A stretch of 64,000 nt of DNA from Bradyrhizobium diazoefficiens USDA 110 (GCF_000011365.1 NC_004463.1:4078001-4142000), one strand, 5' to 3'. Counted from the first letter of the stretch, positions 1-8,668 are shown. Notes: generated from the sequence alone by a model not told the origin. Program-made: numbers and translations.

Positions 1-1
1 G

Positions 2-830
2 ATCGAGCCTTCGGGCTTCATCGCAAGCGATGGCAGCCAGTTATTGCATGTGTCGGCATCCGGTGTCACCCGACAAGCCGCGAAGCTCGGGGCACCGATT
101 GATCTCGTCGCCCCGGTGCATGCCGGCGGCATTCTGGCTGCTTCCGGCGAGTCGGTCATATACTGCGATTCCAACGGCGAGGTCGGATGGCTTCAGAAGC
201 GTGCGGGAGGCCGTTCATCCGCGATGGCCGTCTCGCCAGACGGTCGGAGCTTCGCGATAGGAGCTGACGGTTGCCTGCTCGTGCGTGCCTTCGGACCGCG
301 GCCTGAGCCCACCGTCTCAATGGCCTTGGGCTCAATCTCGAGCTTGTCGTGGAGTCCCGACGGAAGCTGGTTGGCGATGTCCGTCGCAGAAGTTGGCATC
401 GTGCTGTTGCGCCCTTGCCGATGCGCGGACCGTCCGGATGTCCGGCTATCCTGCGGGCGTTACGTCTCTTTCGTGGAGTGCAGACTCGCGCGTTCTTGTT
501 ACGAGCGGGGCCTACCGCTTGATCGCATGGGACGTTTCCAGCCTCGACGACGGAAGCGAGCAGCCGACGAGCCTCAGCACCGGTCGTGGCGGATTCATCC
601 TCGTCAAGGCGGTAGATATGCACCCCGGGCGTCCCCTGGTCGCGGCAGGGTACAGCGACGGCAGGGTCGTCGTCGCGAGGATCGGACATCCCGACGAATT
701 GGTTGTCAAACCGCCCGGTGGGGGCGCCGTCCAAGCCCTTCGATGGTCCGCCGATGGCCAGCATCTTGCAGTCGGAACGTGCGGCGGAGAAGCGGCGATC
801 GTGACGTTTCCGCCGCAAATCTTCAAGTAA
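2..830 (+). pseudogene. WD40-repeat protein, partial and frameshifted
   Basis: The reading frame is open from the window edge, so the 5' end is missing. The translation has WD40-like blades, with repeated phrases such as AMAVSPDGRSFAIG, SLSWSPDGSWLA, SLSWSADSRVLV and ALRWSADGQHLAVG about 40 residues apart. The family forms beta-propellers that act as protein-binding scaffolds; no enzyme domain is seen in the part present. The frame changes once, near 412-414 (a CCC run), from frame 2 to frame 3. Removing one C restores a continuous propeller reading VLLRLADARTVRM. The break is therefore a homopolymer-length change, and similar breaks occur in fliD, nodT and aceE in this window, so sequence error is likely. 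The partner and the process it serves cannot be inferred. Confidence 0.7.
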
Positions 831-875
831 CAGCGAACCGGGGCGGAGAGCCTTGCGAGCACCAGGAGGAAATCC

Positions 876-1058
876 ATGACAGTAGCACGATTGCTAAATG
901 AAGCCGAAAGTAAGGATCAGTTCTTCAAAGAGCTGGCGGAACTATCGGAGCGCATGATCGCCGCGCACGGAAAAGAGTTCTCGATGGGCGCCTTGGTGCT
1001 GGCGGCGAGGTTCATCGTCGAAAATAGGGCGTTCGAGCGAAGCGCAGCAACACAGTGA
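876..1058 (+). CDS. small hypothetical protein, 60 aa
   Basis: A short open frame starts at ATG 876, with a strong Shine-Dalgarno AGGAGG about 5 bases upstream, 45 bp after the WD40 gene. The product (MTVARLLNEAESKDQFFKEL...) is predicted to be mostly helical. It is rich in Glu and Ala, with no signal peptide, no membrane segment and no cysteine. I do not recognise the family. The good ribosome-binding site and its place right after the WD40 gene argue that it is a real gene, probably translated from the same transcript. It is the last intact gene before a decayed stretch. Confidence 0.5.
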   Translation: MTVARLLNEAESKDQFFKELAELSERMIAAHGKEFSMGALVLAARFIVENRAFERSAATQ

Positions 1059-1067
1059 CGTGTCGTC

Positions 1068-1274
1068 TTACTGCATACGATCGCGGCAGCGGCGGGTGCG
1101 GTAGGCCATGGCGGAGCTATTTTCGTCAAACACGCCGAGCGGACGTGCCCCTCTAGTGCCCCGGCTTTTCCGGGGCACGTAGTCGAACTTGACCATTCCC
1201 AGCTCGATGACTTCGTCTTCATGTTGATCTAGGCCAGTCGTCTCGACATCAATCAGGATGCCAGTTTTGGTCAC
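1068..1274 (-). pseudogene. 3'-5' exonuclease (DnaQ/RNase T-like) N-terminal fragment
   Basis: The first ~33 residues on the minus strand (from a GTG at 1274) read ...GILIDVETTGLDQ... followed by EVIELGMVKFDYV. This is the Exo I motif (DxETTG) and the following strand of the DEDD exonuclease family, as in DNA polymerase III epsilon-like proteins. After residue ~33 the similarity stops and the rest reads as unrelated basic sequence to a stop at residue 69. The remaining catalytic motifs (Exo II and Exo III) are absent, so it cannot be an active nuclease. I interpret it as a 5' fragment left after deletion or insertion in the remnant region that continues to about 2.1 kb. Confidence 0.55.
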
Positions 1275-1512
1275 TTACTCGTCGGATGGAGTGAAAGCTT
1301 CCCGACGCACCAAGCGCCGAAGCACACGATGGTCGGAGGATTTGGCCAATGCCTCGGCCATGGCGGCCAGGGGCAGGTCCTCTAGCATTGGGGGTTTCGA
1401 TCCTCGGGCTACAGCTGCCCTGCATCGCGGCTGGATCTATCACGGAGGCTCAGTTGGCGCTTACCCGGAGTTATTCTTAGAAAGCGTTCTATTACGTAAA
1501 TAGCTGATTTTA

Positions 1513-1562
1513 CCGGCGCGCCGGACACGAGTCGAACGTGTGACCTTTGCCTTCGGAGGCAA
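1513..1562 (-). tRNA. tRNA-Arg(CCG)-like 3' half, remnant
   Basis: Read on the minus strand, this stretch has a near-anticodon arm TTGCC-TCCGAA-GGCAA (one base short of a 7-nt loop around CCG), a variable region AGGTC, and a perfect T arm (ACACG, loop TTCGACT, CGTGT). An acceptor-like 3' strand ending in GCC follows. The D arm and the 5' half are missing. Such 3' halves are typical leftovers of tRNA-targeted integration. It is not a functional tRNA. Confidence 0.5.
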
Positions 1563-1718
1563 TTGTCACTCTTCGCGGCCAGCGTTGGAATGGCGCGTTC
1601 AAGCAAGCACAAGAGCCGGGTGTCGCGTGCTCTCACAACCACCGATTCCCGGGCGGCGCAGTTTGCAGCCGAAGGTGCGGAGGTACGATTGTCGATATGG
1701 CGGGCTCGGGCCTTTTTG

Positions 1719-1840
1719 CTGGAGCTAGCTCAAACTTGCCCATGATGGATCGGAGCGAGAGTTCAATATTTTCAGTTGGTTAGAGGGCGGCATGTGCACG
1801 ATGTGTGCACCGGGAGATCAAGAAAAATCTCTTCACAGCT
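1719..1840 (+). repeat. dispersed ~120-bp repeat, copy 1
   Basis: This is one of three diverged copies in the same orientation (others at 28663-28760 and 42181-42296). Shared blocks are GCTCAAACTTGCCCATGATGG, GAGAGTT and a GTGCAC-rich segment followed by GGGAGATCAAGAAAAATCT. No transposase or long open frame lies within it. A 13-codon frame starting ATGATGGAT and ending TAG is kept in all three copies. Confidence 0.75.
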
Positions 1841-1879
1841 AACGTGATCAGGCCTAGGGCACCTTCAAGAAGACTCTCG

Positions 1880-2053
1880 CTATATTGGCGACGACTTCCA
1901 GTAGTTGCTCGACAACCCCGTGACCGACCGGGCGACAATCCCGAACTCGACACAATAGGCGCGGATCAAGTTGATGACGGCAGTCTGCTGGCGGATGAAG
2001 AGACGGTCTGCGCCCCAGTTATAGGCGTGCCGCGAGTTGCGTAGATCTTTCCG
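1880..2053 (-). pseudogene. IS110-family transposase fragment (probable)
   Basis: On the minus strand a 57-codon frame, open between stops, includes RLFIRQQTAVINLIRAYC followed by VEFGIVARS. This resembles the segment after the DEDD catalytic domain in IS110/IS1111 transposases, where an arginine-rich R-xx-T-xx-(I/V)N-xx-R stretch is followed by EFGI. Both the catalytic N-terminus and the Ser-containing C-terminal domain are missing, and there is no start codon. Identification rests on this short motif only. It fits the remnant character of the first 2 kb. Confidence 0.45.
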
Positions 2054-2111
2054 TCATCACATCCACGATCAAGGCTTCTCCGATCAATCGGTTCAGCTCT
2101 TGGATCCCTAC

Positions 2112-2639
2112 TTAGTTCATCTGTGCAAACGTAGGCTTGCTCTCTGTGCTGTCGATGATACCGCGAATTTCTGCGTCCCTCGCGATCAGGCTCGACATCC
2201 GCCAGAACAGATGCGCGAGCCGGGTGAAGATCAACCGCTCGCGCTCCGTGGGCGTGGCGTCGTCAGGGACGGTCACGGTCTCGAGCCCGACCACGCGGCG
2301 GCAGTCCGGCCAGATCGCGATCGATTGCGCGATCGCCGAAAAGCAGCGCGGGTCCTCGCTGTCATCGTGCGACGCCGGAAGACCGGGATACTGCACCGGC
2401 GCGACATGGAATTTGTAGGCGCCGTGGCCGAGCCGAAGCAGGAATTTCTGGGACACGGGAATGTCGTTAGCAAAGGAGACCAGGCGGGCGTTACGCAGGA
2501 TGTCGGGTGCGATGGCGGCAAGATCCAGGGCGGAGAGCGCGGAGCAGAAGGCGAGATCCGGATTAAACTCGCGCAGCAGATTTGCGAGCGGGCGCTGCTG
2601 CTGGACGGTCTGGGTAAGCAGGATGATGGTCTTGAGCAT
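2112..2639 (-). CDS. formyltransferase-like protein, 175 aa
   Basis: The gene starts at ATG 2639 and lies 14 bp after the upstream 442-aa gene, so the two are co-transcribed. The product begins MLKTIILLTQTVQQQ and contains LVSFANDIPVSQ and YKFHVAPVQYPGLPASHDD. The latter resembles the FHPGPPxYPG or NIHPSLLP segment of the formyl-transfer domain of methionyl-tRNA and sugar N-formyltransferases. At 175 residues it matches the size of an isolated formyltransferase N-domain. The canonical N-H-D catalytic triad is not clearly complete, so activity is uncertain. Context (a HAD-family protein and an unknown protein upstream, flagellin next door) would fit modification of a surface sugar, but that is inference. 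Confidence 0.45.
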   Translation of the reverse strand: MLKTIILLTQTVQQQRPLANLLREFNPDLAFCSALSALDLAAIAPDILRNARLVSFANDIPVSQKFLLRLGHGAYKFHVAPVQYPGLPASHDDSEDPRCFSAIAQSIAIWPDCRRVVGLETVTVPDDATPTERERLIFTRLAHLFWRMSSLIARDAEIRGIIDSTESKPTFAQMN

Positions 2640-2653
2640 GGTGCTGATGTCCG

Positions 2654-3982
2654 TCAGGGAAAGAGATGGCAGGCGGTCATGACCGCGTGATCGGCGGTGT
2701 GATATGCATGCGCGGCGAAGAAATCGCGCGGAATCGACTGGCCCGGCGCAATCTCAAGGATGCGATAGCGCGCCTGCTGTGCCGCCGCCTGGGCAGCACC
2801 GAGATCGTCCTTCAGGGCGCACAACGATAGCTCGAAACGCTTGTATCCGCCGCAATCGGCTGCAAAGGCGCCGGTTACGGCCTCCACCGTGGCGGCCACC
2901 GCGCGGGCGTCATTGGCCTCGATGTCGCGCAGGATCACGGCGACGCCGTTCTCGTTGGCGGCTTCCGACGTCATGACCATGAAGGCGTCGCGCGCGCCGG
3001 TTCGGCCCGCACGGCGCGCTGCGCGGACGAGGCCGGCGAAGCCCGGATCGGGGCCGAGGCTGGTCGTCGTGGTCTGCTCGCTGTGCAGGATGGTGGCGCG
3101 TGCGGCGGCGAGGTCGCCTTTCATGGCGTGGTAGGAGCGCGGCAGCCACACCGTGTCGAGCGGCCCTTCCGAGGAGGTGAGGCCCCAGGCCTGGTCGAGC
3201 AGATAGCCGTCCCAGATTGACGGATATGACGCCGCGAGATGGTGCCAACTCCGCAGCAACTGCCCGGCGCGCGCGGTGCGGCCGAGATAAAGCGTGCGCG
3301 CCGACATTTCCCAGCGGTTCCATTTGTGGAGCGCGACGTCGCAGCCGAGCGCCGACGGCAGCAAGGGCGCCTCGCACAGGGTTGCGCCGGCTTCGACGAA
3401 CAGTAGCGGCTCGCTGTAGCGTTGCCACATCCGGGCCAGGAACTCGGCCTTCTCGAAACAGAGCACTTGTTCGCCGAGCTCGGCCGCGACCGGCTCGATA
3501 TGCGAATCGAGCTCCAACTCGTCGAGCGATCGGCGCAGGCTGCGAATGTCGTCGGGATCGCTGCCGAATGGATAATAGGAGACGATGCGCGGCCGGATCG
3601 TGGCGCCATCGGCGCTCGCTGACAGCTTTGACCAGCCGATGCCGCCCCACCACAATTCGTGCGGGCCCTCGGCGCTCGGGCTGACCGTGCCAAACTCGGT
3701 GAGTTTCGACTTGAGGAAGTCGAAGCCGGGATTTTCGCCGAAGGGAATGGCGACGGCGCAGCCGGAATGCAGCGAGCGATAGAACAGCTCGGCCGCGGCA
3801 CCGCTCGGCGGCTCCGTCAGGACGATGACCCCGCCGTGACGCAGCCCCTCATAATGGCCGCCGAGCGTCGGAGCGCCGTAGCGGTCCACCAGCCAGGCGA
3901 GGCGGTTCCGCTGGATCCGGCCGAGCCGGATGTTCGCCGACCGCAGGAGGTTGTCGAGCTTTGCGTGCGTGTCGTCGGTCAA
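2654..3982 (-). CDS. hypothetical protein, 442 aa
   Basis: This is a complete minus-strand gene, the middle one of three, starting at ATG 3982, 67 bp after the HAD-family gene. The protein begins MTDDTHAKLDNLLRSANIR. It has no signal peptide or membrane segment and is rich in Ala, Arg and Trp. The first ~300 residues contain GGVIVLTEPPSGAAAELFY and a Tyr/Trp-rich middle (LLRSWHHLAASYPSIWDGYL) of the sort seen in proteins acting on activated sugars or glycans. I cannot assign a family. Co-transcription with a HAD-type protein and a formyltransferase-like protein suggests a shared pathway, possibly envelope or flagellar glycan modification. Confidence 0.6.
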   Translation of the reverse strand: MTDDTHAKLDNLLRSANIRLGRIQRNRLAWLVDRYGAPTLGGHYEGLRHGGVIVLTEPPSGAAAELFYRSLHSGCAVAIPFGENPGFDFLKSKLTEFGTVSPSAEGPHELWWGGIGWSKLSASADGATIRPRIVSYYPFGSDPDDIRSLRRSLDELELDSHIEPVAAELGEQVLCFEKAEFLARMWQRYSEPLLFVEAGATLCEAPLLPSALGCDVALHKWNRWEMSARTLYLGRTARAGQLLRSWHHLAASYPSIWDGYLLDQAWGLTSSEGPLDTVWLPRSYHAMKGDLAAARATILHSEQTTTTSLGPDPGFAGLVRAARRAGRTGARDAFMVMTSEAANENGVAVILRDIEANDARAVAATVEAVTGAFAADCGGYKRFELSLCALKDDLGAAQAAAQQARYRILEIAPGQSIPRDFFAAHAYHTADHAVMTACHLFP

Positions 3983-4049
3983 TTCCCGTGCCCCCTTGCG
4001 TCATGCCGGCCCGTACACTCCAACGGCCGAGGGGGTTAATCCGGGCGCA

Positions 4050-6470
4050 CTAATCGCGATGGTCCGCGTGACCGAGTGGGGTGATGGCCACCGAATAGAT
4101 CGCGATCTCGCGTGCCAGCGGGCCGACCGGGATCTGCAGGCGACCTTCGTCGTCCGTAGCGTGATAGGAGGCTCCGGTCAGCGTCAGGCCCGCATAGGTC
4201 AACCGTTCCGCCGGGACGCCCGCCACGTCCTGGCTCTCGGCGGCGTCGCGAACGCTGTCGCCGAGCTGCATGGTCACGCCGTGAAGCTGACCGTCGCGCG
4301 CGGCCTTCGCCAGCGGCAGCGCGATCATGGCGATGGCCATGGCGCGCGATACCGGAATGCGCAGGCGCAGTTCGCCAAGTCCGGTGCGGAACATGGTGAC
4401 GGTTTCGACCGCGGCGTCACCATTCGCCCGGAACAGTCCCACCTGCAACGCGCCGCAAGGCGTCTCCTCGAAGACATCGGCGGGCAAGCGGTTCGCTCCG
4501 AACAAGGCGTAGAGATAGGCGTGCGACGGGGACAAGCCAGCAAAGCTGCCCGCAAGCCACATCGGCGGCGCGGCCGAGGTGCACGCGGCGGTTAGGCCTC
4601 GCGCGGTGAGTTGATCGCGGATGAAGCCCGTGTCGAGCATCGGCGCCAACGCGTGCGTCCCGAGGTTGATGTCGTGCTTGAGCTCGCCGAGCAACGCCAG
4701 TTCGTCGTCGTCCGGGAGCAGCAGGAGCCGCGCCAACGTCGCCGCGCTCCAGCGCGCTGCGATATCGGGCGCCGCATGGGGCTCGAGCCCGATGGCGGCA
4801 GCAATTTTGCCAGCGTTTGCCGCATAGGCGAGCGCGCCCGCCTGGATCTCCGAGGCCAGAGCAATCTGGACTCCCGGTCGCGGATTGATCTCGCGCAGCA
4901 CCTGCGCGCCGTCGTAATCGCGCACCGAGCCGTCGGCAGAGCAGCAGATCTGCTCGAGTAGGGCCACGTTGCGGATCAGCATGCGCTTGACGTGCGGGGT
5001 GACCACGAGATCGGAGATGAAGCCTTTAGCGGTATCGCAGTCGGCAAGATCGTCAAGAGTGTCGTCAAGCGAGATCAAATAGGCGCCGTGCAGGCGGATC
5101 GCGATGCCCTCCTGGTCGAAGATGCGGCGCAGCGCCTTCTGGACGCTGCCGGAATAGCCGAGATCGGCCAGCACGAGATCGGTGCAGCGATCGAAATCCG
5201 GGATGACATGCCGGAGATAAGCAAGCAGCCGGGCGCGCTGGCCTGCGGCAAGCTTGGTGATCTCCCGCGCGTCCATCAGCTCGGGCAGGGCATCCGCCAG
5301 CGCAGCGCCGGTCGCGATCCCGTTGGGACATTGTGCGAAGAAGTCCGCGACTGCTGATGGCAGCACTTTCAGCATGTCGCGAAAGGTCGGCGCGTCGATC
5401 TTCAAGACTTTTCCGAGCAGGTCGAGCAGCGGCTGCATGGTGTCAGCCGAGGCGATCAGGCTGACGCGGCGGTTGATTTCGACATAGGCGGATGCGGCGT
5501 CACGACCGCTGTGCCAAATCCGGTGCGACAGAAAGCCGTCGCGCCCGAGGAAGCCGACGGCGACCCGCCGGCCGGGCTCCTCGAGCTCCGCGCAGCGATC
5601 AGCAACGAAGACGTCGAACGCCGTCATGATCGGGCCGAGGACCGTCAACCCCAAGTGATAGGCCGGCGGCCTCTCCGCGCTGCGCGCCGCCACCATGCGC
5701 CGCAGCGTACGCGCGCCATGGTCAAGCCGCGCAGGCTGCCCCGGGCACAGCAGCTCGAATATCGCGGTCTCGCGCTGGAATCTTGACGCGAGTTGCTGAC
5801 CGGCCTGCGGATAATAGCGCGGGCGGATGCCGTGGCGCTTCGCGCCCTTGATGTCGGCGCGGTCATTGTCGCCGATATGAAAGGATGCTGCCGGATCAAC
5901 GTTCTGCTCAGTGAGGTATGTTGCGAACAACGTTTCGCTCTTGCTGCTGCCGTGGTCGCAGGACGCATAGAGGAAGTCCCAGGACAATCCCGGACGGCAG
6001 GCGCGCAACAGGCGCGCGAGCTGGTCCGAGTTCCAATAGGTGTCGGAGATGAACCCGACCCGATGGCCCAAATGCTTCATGTCCAGATATTGCCGGAGCA
6101 TGTCCGGGTTGACGCGGCAGAGCTCGAGCTCGGCCTCGAACTCGGCGTCGACGAGATCGCGCAGATGTGCGCGCTTCAGGCCGAACAGCCTGAACGGAAA
6201 GAAGGAATAGATGTCGTCGATGTGCACTTCGCTGGTCCCCCGCGTCTCCTTCGCGGTCCGGCGTGCACGTGATTCGGCCTGCATGCGATGCTGAACGAAA
6301 CTGGCGGAAACATTCGGACAAGTTCTTGAAATGCCCGATAGCTCGTAAGTCCTTTCAAACACACCATCCGGCGTCGTGCAGGCGCGCATCAGAAACGTAT
6401 CGAAAACATCGAACGACCAAGCAGAAACAATTTGCGCGCGACGCTGTGCGTCGACCGTTGCGACGTTCAT
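4050..6470 (-). CDS. large HAD-superfamily hydrolase-like protein
   Basis: This is the first gene of the three-gene minus-strand operon. ATG 6470 is chosen over an upstream TTG at 6488 because GGAG lies about 10 bases before it; the product is 806 aa. The N-terminal ~230 residues carry all HAD motifs: I, SFDVFDTFLMRA; II, GFISDTYW; III, the Lys in SKSETLF; IV, FHIGDNDRADIKGAK. The remaining ~570 residues form an unrecognised domain with VAVGFLGRDGFLSHRIW near residue 300. Proteins with this layout are often encoded beside glycosyltransferases and surface polysaccharide genes. It is soluble, with no signal peptide. The substrate is unknown. It is divergent from the ECF sigma and flagellin genes, with about 0.5 kb between. 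Confidence 0.7.
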   Translation of the reverse strand: MNVATVDAQRRAQIVSAWSFDVFDTFLMRACTTPDGVFERTYELSGISRTCPNVSASFVQHRMQAESRARRTAKETRGTSEVHIDDIYSFFPFRLFGLKRAHLRDLVDAEFEAELELCRVNPDMLRQYLDMKHLGHRVGFISDTYWNSDQLARLLRACRPGLSWDFLYASCDHGSSKSETLFATYLTEQNVDPAASFHIGDNDRADIKGAKRHGIRPRYYPQAGQQLASRFQRETAIFELLCPGQPARLDHGARTLRRMVAARSAERPPAYHLGLTVLGPIMTAFDVFVADRCAELEEPGRRVAVGFLGRDGFLSHRIWHSGRDAASAYVEINRRVSLIASADTMQPLLDLLGKVLKIDAPTFRDMLKVLPSAVADFFAQCPNGIATGAALADALPELMDAREITKLAAGQRARLLAYLRHVIPDFDRCTDLVLADLGYSGSVQKALRRIFDQEGIAIRLHGAYLISLDDTLDDLADCDTAKGFISDLVVTPHVKRMLIRNVALLEQICCSADGSVRDYDGAQVLREINPRPGVQIALASEIQAGALAYAANAGKIAAAIGLEPHAAPDIAARWSAATLARLLLLPDDDELALLGELKHDINLGTHALAPMLDTGFIRDQLTARGLTAACTSAAPPMWLAGSFAGLSPSHAYLYALFGANRLPADVFEETPCGALQVGLFRANGDAAVETVTMFRTGLGELRLRIPVSRAMAIAMIALPLAKAARDGQLHGVTMQLGDSVRDAAESQDVAGVPAERLTYAGLTLTGASYHATDDEGRLQIPVGPLAREIAIYSVAITPLGHADHRD

Positions 6471-6979
6471 CCCGAAATTCTCCGCCAATCGAAGCGATCA
6501 ACGTGCGTGCGGACGAATTCAGGCGTGCGATGGCGAAAATAATCGATGTGCGATTCGAAATCGCGCATCTCGCGCCTGACAGAATAGAAAAATCCGCTAG
6601 GTTCGAATTGTGATTCGGCAAAAACTGCCGAGTGAAAAAGTTGTCTCGCGTTCGTTTCCACTCGGAAACAATCGATCATTCGCACGCGTGTCGCGTGATG
6701 GGTGCGATCAGTTCAGTGCCGCGTAATCACAGCGTTTTTGTGCAGCTCTGTTCGAGATGAATGATCCGCGATGATGCGAGACGATGTCGATGATTGCAGA
6801 ACGAGTGCGCGCTTCGCCGCACGCCGTCGGCAATCTTTGCCGGCCGGCCGGCAAAAGCTTCCAACTAACATCTTGAAAAATAACGAAAATTATGCGCCTG
6901 GATTGTTTTCGCCTCGCGTTCAACGCCTGGAAGCCGTGTGGAAGATGCGCCGCCGGCATTGCGGGTTGGAGATTGCGGG
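6471..6979. other. divergent intergenic region between HAD-protein operon and ECF sigma gene
   Basis: About 0.5 kb, lower in GC than its neighbours, with no credible gene. It must hold the promoters of both divergent units. A 20-bp perfect palindrome lies at 6836-6855. I see no clear consensus promoter. Confidence 0.5.
6836..6855. promoter_or_regulatory. perfect 20-bp palindrome upstream of ECF sigma gene
   Basis: The 20 bases equal their own reverse complement (TTTGCCGGCC then its complement), about 125 bp before the sigma gene. It could be an operator or an RNA hairpin. There is no U-tract, so a terminator is less likely. Confidence 0.4.
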
Positions 6980-7678
6980 ATGAGTTTTGCGGTGGACGTT
7001 TTTGCTCGCGCCGAAGCCGAGATCGCGACGACGATCACGAGCGAAGCGAACGCACCGGTGATCGCGTCGGCTTCGATCGCGCCTGACGGCGAGCCGGTCG
7101 CGGCCGATGTCGTGTTCGACGAGGACAGCGAGCTTCTCGATCGGCTTGCCGCTGACGATGAGACCGCCTTCCGGATGCTTGTCGAGCGGCACATCGATCG
7201 TGCCTATGCGATCGCGCTGCGCATCGTCGGCAACGCGGCGGACGCCGAGGACGTGGTGCAGGACAGCATGCTGAAGATCTGGAGTCATCGCGGCCGCTGG
7301 CAGCATGGCCGCGCAAAGTTCTCGACCTGGCTCTATCGCGTCATCTCCAACCGCTGCATCGACCTCCGCCGCAAGCCGCGCACCGAGAATGTCGATACCG
7401 TGCCCGAGGTCGCCGACGGACGGCCGGATGCATCGCGCGTGATCGAGCGCAACGAGCTGAACGGCATGCTGGAAGAGGCGATGCAGCGGCTGCCGGAGCA
7501 GCAGCGGATCGCGGTGATCCTGTCGTATCATGAGGACATGAGCAACGGCGAGATCGCAGAGGTCATGGACTCTACCGTGGCCGCGGTGGAATCGCTCCTC
7601 AAGCGCGGACGTCAGCAACTGCGCCAGCTCCTGCGGCGGCACGAACGCGACATCCGCACCGCGTTTACCGACTGCTAA
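6980..7678 (+). CDS. ECF-family RNA polymerase sigma factor
   Basis: The product is 232 aa from ATG 6980; an in-frame ATG at 6938 would add 14 residues. Region 2 covers ELLDRLAADDETAFRMLVER and the -10 recognition helix ADAEDVVQDSMLKIW, with RAKFSTWLYRVISNRCID after it. Region 4 reads LPEQQRIAVILSYHEDMS with the helix-turn-helix that follows (NGEIAEVMDSTVAAVESLLKRGR). The domain order and size are those of RpoE-like ECF sigma factors without region 3. No anti-sigma factor is adjacent. It stands 141 bp upstream of the flagellin gene on the same strand, so it may drive this flagellar set. A ~40-residue Ala/acidic N-terminal extension precedes region 2. Confidence 0.85.
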   Translation: MSFAVDVFARAEAEIATTITSEANAPVIASASIAPDGEPVAADVVFDEDSELLDRLAADDETAFRMLVERHIDRAYAIALRIVGNAADAEDVVQDSMLKIWSHRGRWQHGRAKFSTWLYRVISNRCIDLRRKPRTENVDTVPEVADGRPDASRVIERNELNGMLEEAMQRLPEQQRIAVILSYHEDMSNGEIAEVMDSTVAAVESLLKRGRQQLRQLLRRHERDIRTAFTDC

Positions 7679-7819
7679 CCATAAAATCCGGCTCTCGAAA
7701 GATTTCCCGCCTGATCGTTCGGCGCTCCTTCGTTTGAGCGGGTGGACGGGGCTGCGCCCGCGTCGTCGTAAGTCTTTCCACGATGCGGCACGTCATGCCC
7801 ATCAGCACAGGAGCTTCCA

Positions 7820-8644
7820 ATGCCCGCAATCAACACCAATACCGCCGCCAATGCCGCGGTCCGCTATCTCAACGTCAATTCCGCGCAGGAAACCAGCTCG
7901 CTCTCAAAACTGTCGAGCGGCTCGCGCATCACATCCGCCTCCGACGACGCCGCCGGTCTGGCGATCTCCACGCGCATCTCGTCCGACGTCACCACGCTGC
8001 AGCAGGCGGCAACCAACGCCTCGCAGGCGACGGCGATCCTGCAGACCGCGGACGGCGGCGCCTCCAACATCTCCGACATTCTCGCGCGCATGAAGTCGCT
8101 GGCCTCCGAATCCGCCTCGGGCACCACGACTGATTCCAGCCGCGCCTACATCAACTCGGAATTCTCGCAGCTCACCAGCGAAATCGATTCGATCGCCAGC
8201 GGCACCCGCTATTCCAGCCAGAGCCTGCTCGACGGCTCCAGCGTGTTTGCTTCCGGCGTCTCTGTCCTGGTCGGTTCGTCCGGCTCCGATACCATCACCA
8301 TCACGCTGTCGAGCCTGACGGCTTCCTCGCTCAGCGTCACCTCGCTCGACGTCAGCACCCAGTCGGGCGCGACCTCGGCGCTGACCACGCTGGACACCGC
8401 CATCGACACCGTCTCGGCCGCGCGCGCCAGCATCGGCGCCCAGGAGTCGCGCTTCAATTTCAGCGCCGACTCGATCTCGACGCAGACCCAGAACCTGCAG
8501 AACGCCAACTCCGCGATCAAGGACGTCGACATCGCGGCCGAGCAGTCGAAGCTGTCGTCGGCCGAGGTAAAGACCCAGGCTGCTGTGTCGGCGCTGGCGG
8601 CCGCGAACCAGATGCCGCAGTACCTGCTCAAGCTGCTCGGCTAA
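7820..8644 (+). CDS. fliC: flagellin
   Basis: This 274-aa flagellin has the conserved ends that form the filament core. The N-terminal D0/D1 region contains LSSGSRITSASDDAAGLAIS (near residues 30-50), and the C-terminal region contains NSAIKDVDIAAEQSKLSSAEV followed by a helix ending LLKLLG. The central part is short and Ser/Thr-rich (TITLSSLTASSLSVTSLDVS), so the exposed D2/D3 domains are minimal. No cysteine is present. The start has AGGAG about 6 bases upstream. It is the first structural gene after the ECF sigma factor and is followed by a strong hairpin and then fliD. The many Ser/Thr residues could be glycosylated; that is inference. Confidence 0.95.
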   Translation: MPAINTNTAANAAVRYLNVNSAQETSSLSKLSSGSRITSASDDAAGLAISTRISSDVTTLQQAATNASQATAILQTADGGASNISDILARMKSLASESASGTTTDSSRAYINSEFSQLTSEIDSIASGTRYSSQSLLDGSSVFASGVSVLVGSSGSDTITITLSSLTASSLSVTSLDVSTQSGATSALTTLDTAIDTVSAARASIGAQESRFNFSADSISTQTQNLQNANSAIKDVDIAAEQSKLSSAEVKTQAAVSALAAANQMPQYLLKLLG

Positions 8645-8668
8645 GCGTTCGCGTTGATCATGATCTGA

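Larger units (their letters stand above)
1275..1879. other. gene-poor remnant region
   Basis: No convincing coding region is seen here. The stretch holds a tRNA-Arg-like 3' half (1513-1562) and copy 1 of a dispersed repeat (1719-1840), listed separately. The short open frames present have no family signature and no good ribosome-binding site. Confidence 0.5.

Noticed and set aside
1249..1503. Short frames on both strands around 1.3-1.5 kb
   Set aside because: They have no conserved motif, weak starts and lie in a decayed region.
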